Part shown: positions 60,395 through 64,000 of the stretch, piece by piece
How positions within the stretch are numbered: position 1 is the first letter of the stretch
Layout: each line of letters begins with the position of its first letter
NCBI RefSeq assembly: GCF_001636405.1
Contig: NZ_KV440950.1
Coordinates: forward strand, 1,635,712-1,699,711
Direction of reading: 5' to 3'
Length of the DNA: 64,000 bases
From: Peribacillus frigoritolerans
GTDB taxonomy: Bacteria > Bacillota > Bacilli > Bacillales > DSM-1321
Translations under genes and position numbers: made by a program
The notes under the pieces: model-generated
Database searches by the model: none
The model's input: only the letters and a program-made list of their open reading frames with translations
Told to the model about the DNA's origin: nothing

Positions 60395-61732
60395 ATGAAT
60401 AACAGAGTATATCTTTCCTTGGCCATCCCGCTTACGATTTCGACGATGAGTACGCCCTTGCTCGGTGCGGTCGATACGGCTGTGGTTGGAAAGTTGAGTG
60501 ATCCCGCTTATATTGGCGGGGTGGCTGTCGGAACGATAATTTTCAATACGATGTATTGGCTTTTTGGTTTTCTTCGGGTCAGTACATCTGCCTTCGCTGC
60601 ACAAGCGGAAGGGGCAAGGGATGAAAAGCAAACCCTGATGGCCTTGATTCGGCCTTTTTTCATTGCAGCGATCATCGGTCTGCTTTTTATCGTGATCCAA
60701 AAGCCCATTTTGAATGTATCGTTAGGCGCAATCGGTCCGGAATCGGACGTTTCCGCCTTTGCCGCAGATTATTTCGGCATCAGGATATGGGGCGCACCTT
60801 TTGCTCTATTGAATTATGTCATCTTAGGCTGGTTAATGGGGAAATCGAGGATAAAAACGTCCTTGTTCATTCAAGTTTTCATGAACGTGATGAATATAAT
60901 CTTATGCCTCGTTTTCGTTAATGGTTTTTCATGGTCTGTATCAGGGGTTGCTGCCGCTACACTGATATCAGAGATTTCCGCTTTTTTACTGGGCTTGTGG
61001 GTCATCAGGAAAGCGGTTAACGTACCCGATTCTTTTTCATTCCGGGAGGGGTTCGATCGGGCTTCCCTGAAAAAAATGATGGTGGTCAACAGGGATTTAT
61101 TCATCAGGACCATTTGCCTGATCACGGTTTTCAATCTTTTTACGGCCAAGGGAGCGACTTTCGGGACAGAGACCCTGGCGGCCAATGCCGTACTCATTCA
61201 AATCCATTACCTGATGGCCTATTGCTTTGATGGCTTCGCGAACGCGTCCAGTCTCCTGGTCGGGAAGGCGATTGGTTCGAGAGATATAAACCTTTATAAA
61301 AAAACACTCTCACTATCGGCGCGGTGGGGCTTGTATGCCGCGTTCATACTTGCCGCATCTTACTATCTTTTCAGCGATGAGGTCATTCTCTTATTCACGG
61401 ATATTCCCGGCGTCATCGAATTGGCCCATGAATATGGACTTTGGATAGTCCTATTCCCATTCAGTGCCTTTATCGGACTCATTTTTTATGGAGTGTTTAC
61501 CGGTGCGACTGAAGCCGTTCCCGTAAGGAACTCGATGCTTCTGGCACTGATGGCTTTTTTAATAGTCCAGTTCGCAGCAGTCAGCAATCATGGCAATCAT
61601 GGTTTATGGCTTGCATTCCTGGCTTTCAGTTTAGGACGTTCTTTGTTTTTAGCATTATATATCCCAAGATTGAACAGAAAAGTAACAGAGTTAATGAATG
61701 ACGATAGTCTAATGAAATCATCCTCTTTTTAA
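60395..61732 (+). CDS. MATE family efflux transporter (DinF-like)
   Basis: A 445-residue multidrug/toxin exporter with 12 helices. SLAIPLTISTMSTPLLGAVDTAVVGKLSDPAYIGGVAVG is the DinF-type opening; FGIRIWGAPFALLNYVILGWLMGKSRIKTSL lies between helices 4 and 6; the second half starts near LKKMMVVNRDLFIRTICL. I chose the ATG at 60395 after GGAGGTCACATTTT. The frame is open further upstream without support. It is monocistronic. Substrate unknown. Confidence 0.9.
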   Translation: MNNRVYLSLAIPLTISTMSTPLLGAVDTAVVGKLSDPAYIGGVAVGTIIFNTMYWLFGFLRVSTSAFAAQAEGARDEKQTLMALIRPFFIAAIIGLLFIVIQKPILNVSLGAIGPESDVSAFAADYFGIRIWGAPFALLNYVILGWLMGKSRIKTSLFIQVFMNVMNIILCLVFVNGFSWSVSGVAAATLISEISAFLLGLWVIRKAVNVPDSFSFREGFDRASLKKMMVVNRDLFIRTICLITVFNLFTAKGATFGTETLAANAVLIQIHYLMAYCFDGFANASSLLVGKAIGSRDINLYKKTLSLSARWGLYAAFILAASYYLFSDEVILLFTDIPGVIELAHEYGLWIVLFPFSAFIGLIFYGVFTGATEAVPVRNSMLLALMAFLIVQFAAVSNHGNHGLWLAFLAFSLGRSLFLALYIPRLNRKVTELMNDDSLMKSSSF

Positions 61733-61756
61733 TAAAAGAGGGTGTTTTTTTATTTT
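61720..61756 (+). terminator. Terminator overlapping the MATE stop codon
   Basis: ATCCTCTTTT / AAAAGAGGGTG followed by seven Ts. The stop codon lies in the loop, so the last codons are part of the hairpin. Confidence 0.88.
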
Positions 61757-61888
61757 TGTAAGGAAATTTATCGGTAGTTTGATGTTAGCAATAATGCGGG
61801 AATACGAAGAATAGGTAGCAAGGCTTGGCGAATGTGGTAGTAAAAGTGATAAAATGAAAAATATATATAAAAGAGGAGTTGTCATATT

Positions 61889-63301
61889 TTGAGTGAATTG
61901 AATTGGCGAGAAGAAGTTGAAAAACGGAAAATGGACTTATTGCTGGACACACAAAACTTATTGAAAATAAAAAGTGTACTTGATGAAGAACATCCGACAG
62001 AGGAGGCCCCACTCGGTAAAGGGGTGAAGGAAGCGCTTGATTTCATGCTTCAATTAGGCGAAAAAGACGGTTTTACTGTGAAAAATGTCGATAATGTCGC
62101 TGGTCATATCGAAATGGGGGAAGGCGAGGAGTTAATCGGGATTTTATGCCATGTCGACGTGGTACCTGAGGGAGATGGCTGGAGTTCGGATCCGTTTGGC
62201 GCTGAAATCCGCAATGGCCGCATATACGCCCGCGGGGCAATCGATGATAAAGGGCCAACGATGGCTGCCTATCATGCGATGAAGCTGGTCCGGGAGCTAG
62301 GAGAACCTTTGAACAAACGTGTGAGGATGATCATTGGAACCGATGAAGAATCGAACTGGCGCTGCGTTGACCGGTACTTTGAAGTGGAGGAAATGCCTTC
62401 GATCGGCTTCGCACCAGATGCTGACTTCCCGATCATCAGTGCGGAAAAAGGAATCTGGGATTTCTCGGTTATCCATCCTGCCGATGCAGGAAATGGCACG
62501 AACTCAGACGTGAATGTCATCGAGTTTTCTTCAGGTCGAAGGACGAATATGGTACCGGATTTTGCGACGGCTGTTGTGGAAGCGGACAACACTGCTGAAG
62601 TGGCGGCAAACTATCAGGATTATTTGCAAAAGTACTCATTGGAGGGGCAAGCCGTTCCGCAAAAAAATCAAGTGCTGCTTGAAATGAATGGTATCTCGGC
62701 ACACGCGATGGAACCGAACAACGGAAGGAATGCAGGTCTGCATTTAGCCGTATTTTTAGCTGATCTCACTCTTGATCCGCATGCGAAAGCCTACTTCACT
62801 TTCATCAAGGACCGTTTGTTCGAAGATTCCCGCGGAAATAATTTAGGTGTGGCGTATTCGGATGAGCAAACAGGAGAATTGACGATAAATGCCGGCGTTT
62901 TCAATTATTCTAAACAAGGCGACAGCTCAATCGGTTTCAGCATGCGTTATCCGGTCACGTTTGAGTGGGAACAGCAAAAGGCGGCGCTGGAAGAAAGGCT
63001 TGCGGCATATAATTTGAAAGTGAAGACCAATTCGCATTCAACTCCCCATTATGTGGACAGTGAAAGCTTCTTGATCAAGACGTTGCAGGAAGTGTATGAA
63101 GCGGAGACAGGTGATAAAGCCGAGCTTCTTTCGATTGGCGGCGGCACATATGCCCGTTCATTGAAAGAAGGCGTTGCATTTGGCCCGCTTTTCCCAGGCA
63201 GCGAAGATATTGCGCATCAGAAAGATGAATATATTGATATTGAGGATATGCTTAAGGCTACGTCCATTTATGCACGTGCCATTCATGAATTGGCTAAATA
63301 A
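61889..63301 (+). CDS. pepV: Dipeptidase PepV
   Basis: A 470-residue M20-family di-zinc dipeptidase. Metal ligands: His88 and Asp90 in CHVDVVPEGDGW, the bridging Asp120 in ARGAIDDKGP, the catalytic and metal glutamates in GTDEESNW, and the aspartate in APDADFPI. GGTYARSLKEGVAFGPLFPG holds the C-terminal site. The length is typical of PepV. The start is TTG at 61889, about ten bases after AGAGGAG. The D-alanine aminotransferase gene starts 21 bp after its stop, making a likely operon for D-amino acid or dipeptide turnover. Confidence 0.94.
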   Translation: MSELNWREEVEKRKMDLLLDTQNLLKIKSVLDEEHPTEEAPLGKGVKEALDFMLQLGEKDGFTVKNVDNVAGHIEMGEGEELIGILCHVDVVPEGDGWSSDPFGAEIRNGRIYARGAIDDKGPTMAAYHAMKLVRELGEPLNKRVRMIIGTDEESNWRCVDRYFEVEEMPSIGFAPDADFPIISAEKGIWDFSVIHPADAGNGTNSDVNVIEFSSGRRTNMVPDFATAVVEADNTAEVAANYQDYLQKYSLEGQAVPQKNQVLLEMNGISAHAMEPNNGRNAGLHLAVFLADLTLDPHAKAYFTFIKDRLFEDSRGNNLGVAYSDEQTGELTINAGVFNYSKQGDSSIGFSMRYPVTFEWEQQKAALEERLAAYNLKVKTNSHSTPHYVDSESFLIKTLQEVYEAETGDKAELLSIGGGTYARSLKEGVAFGPLFPGSEDIAHQKDEYIDIEDMLKATSIYARAIHELAK

Positions 63302-63322
63302 GAGGCAAAGAGGGAGAAAGAC

Positions 63323-64000
63323 ATGGGAAAAATCATTTTTAACGGCGACCTTAAAAGCAGGTCCGAAGTAAAGGTAGATATTGAAGACCGGGGATATCAA
63401 TTCGGTGATGGCGTCTATGAAGTCATTCGGGTTTATAATGGCGAATTATTTACGGAGGATATGCATCTGAACCGGCTGATGGACAGTGCGAAGTTGATTC
63501 AGATGAAAGTTCCCTTTACCATAGCGGAAATCAAAACCCGCATGAAAGAGCTGATCGCTGAAAATCAACTGAAGGACGGTATCGTCTATATGCAGCTGAC
63601 AAGAGGAGTATCTGCGCGTACACACTCTTTTCCAACTGCAGAGGTGGAACCGGTCTTTGTCGCCTATACAAAAGAAATGCCTTATACAGGCAAAATGAAG
63701 CCAGGGGTCAATGCTGTTACCACCGAAGATATACGCTGGCTGCGCTGTAATATCAAGAGTTTAAATCTACTGGGAAATATAATGGCTAAACAGCAAGCGG
63801 TGGAAGCCGGCTGTGATGAAGCGATCCAGCATCGTGATGGTACGGTGACGGAGGGAAGTTCGTCAAATGTCTCAATCGTGGTGGATGGTCAACTTAAAAC
63901 GCATCCGGCCACAAACTTGATCCTGAATGGAATTACCCGTCAGGTGATGCTGAAGCTTTGCGCTGATCATGGGATTCCCTATGTCGAAGAAGCCTTTACG
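63323..64000 (+). CDS. dat: D-alanine aminotransferase (partial, runs off the window)
   Basis: 226 codons are present with no stop before the edge; the full enzyme is about 280-290. Dat makes D-glutamate from D-alanine and 2-oxoglutarate. It is a fold-type IV PLP enzyme: DRGYQFGDGVYEVIRVYNGELF near the N-terminus, LTRGVSARTHSFP, the PLP lysine in RCNIKSLNLLGNIMAK, and EGSSSNVSIV for cofactor phosphate binding. AGAGGGAG lies before the ATG. It is directly downstream of pepV. Confidence 0.93.
   Translation, partial: MGKIIFNGDLKSRSEVKVDIEDRGYQFGDGVYEVIRVYNGELFTEDMHLNRLMDSAKLIQMKVPFTIAEIKTRMKELIAENQLKDGIVYMQLTRGVSARTHSFPTAEVEPVFVAYTKEMPYTGKMKPGVNAVTTEDIRWLRCNIKSLNLLGNIMAKQQAVEAGCDEAIQHRDGTVTEGSSSNVSIVVDGQLKTHPATNLILNGITRQVMLKLCADHGIPYVEEAFT

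Overview
The window looks like chromosome from a low-GC Gram-positive spore former of the Bacillaceae. Nearly every protein reads as a close relative of a Bacillus subtilis protein (QueCDE, YtfP, YtgP/MurJ, YtzG, YtzE, YvgN, NamA/YqjM, NupG, GuaC, BceRSAB). There is a sporulation gene (cse60-like), and many genes start with TTG or GTG behind a strong GGAGG-type ribosome site. A Peribacillus / Bacillus simplex-type genome is my best guess, but this is inference from gene content only. I saw no tRNA, rRNA, CRISPR array, prophage or transposase.

Layout. 0.7-7.5 kb: queuosine precursor synthesis (queC-queD-queE) and, after a TetR/DUF4260 unit and two SRPBCC genes, a queuosine-precursor transporter. 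Both queC and the transporter sit behind near-identical preQ1-I riboswitches. 7.8-15.8 kb: carboxylesterase, DUF421 protein, guanine-riboswitch-controlled nucleoside transporter, CAP-domain membrane protein, an HxlR/MFS divergon and glyoxal reductase. 16-29 kb: old yellow enzyme, rhodanese, tartrate/malate-type dehydrogenase, cse60, SDR, MEDS-domain protein, alkyltransferase-like protein, the ytfP / ytgP-ytzG / ytzE block, and an adaA-adaB alkylation-repair operon led by a PEP-mutase-family gene. 29.4-35.7 kb: a complete 2-aminoethylphosphonate module (DeoR-type regulator, ABC importer, phnW, phnX). 35.9-43.3 kb: Fur-box-controlled ferredoxin-NADP reductase, a bceRS-bceAB peptide-antibiotic sensing and detoxification module, a YjdM/PhnA-type protein and guaC. 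44-51.6 kb: PHP phosphoesterase, an orphan UTRA domain, DinB, a YdeI-type protein, a Zur-box-controlled permease pair, Rrf2 regulator and a FrnE-type oxidoreductase. 52-64 kb: uroporphyrinogen-III synthase-like gene plus a CobA-HemD fusion, small membrane proteins, a secreted lytic transglycosylase with Ig-like repeats, signal peptidase I, DedA, a frameshifted SDR, a MATE exporter, and pepV followed by a D-alanine aminotransferase cut by the window edge.

The structure not explained by genes is mostly repetitive intergenic DNA. (i) Three separate arrays have a 21-bp period with core TCACGAGTAAA (about 15, 6 and 3 units). (ii) There are at least six copies of a ~125-bp GC-rich element with GTTGATT...AATCAAC ends, plus two to three copies of a related element; four copies are packed into 43.4-44.1 kb. 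I know of no assigned function for either family.

Regulatory DNA is unusually readable here. It includes two preQ1 riboswitches, one guanine riboswitch, two Zur boxes, one Fur box, a paired TetR operator, a BceR-like operator that overlaps the bceS stop codon, and helically phased TTTACA repeats before the phosphonate operon.
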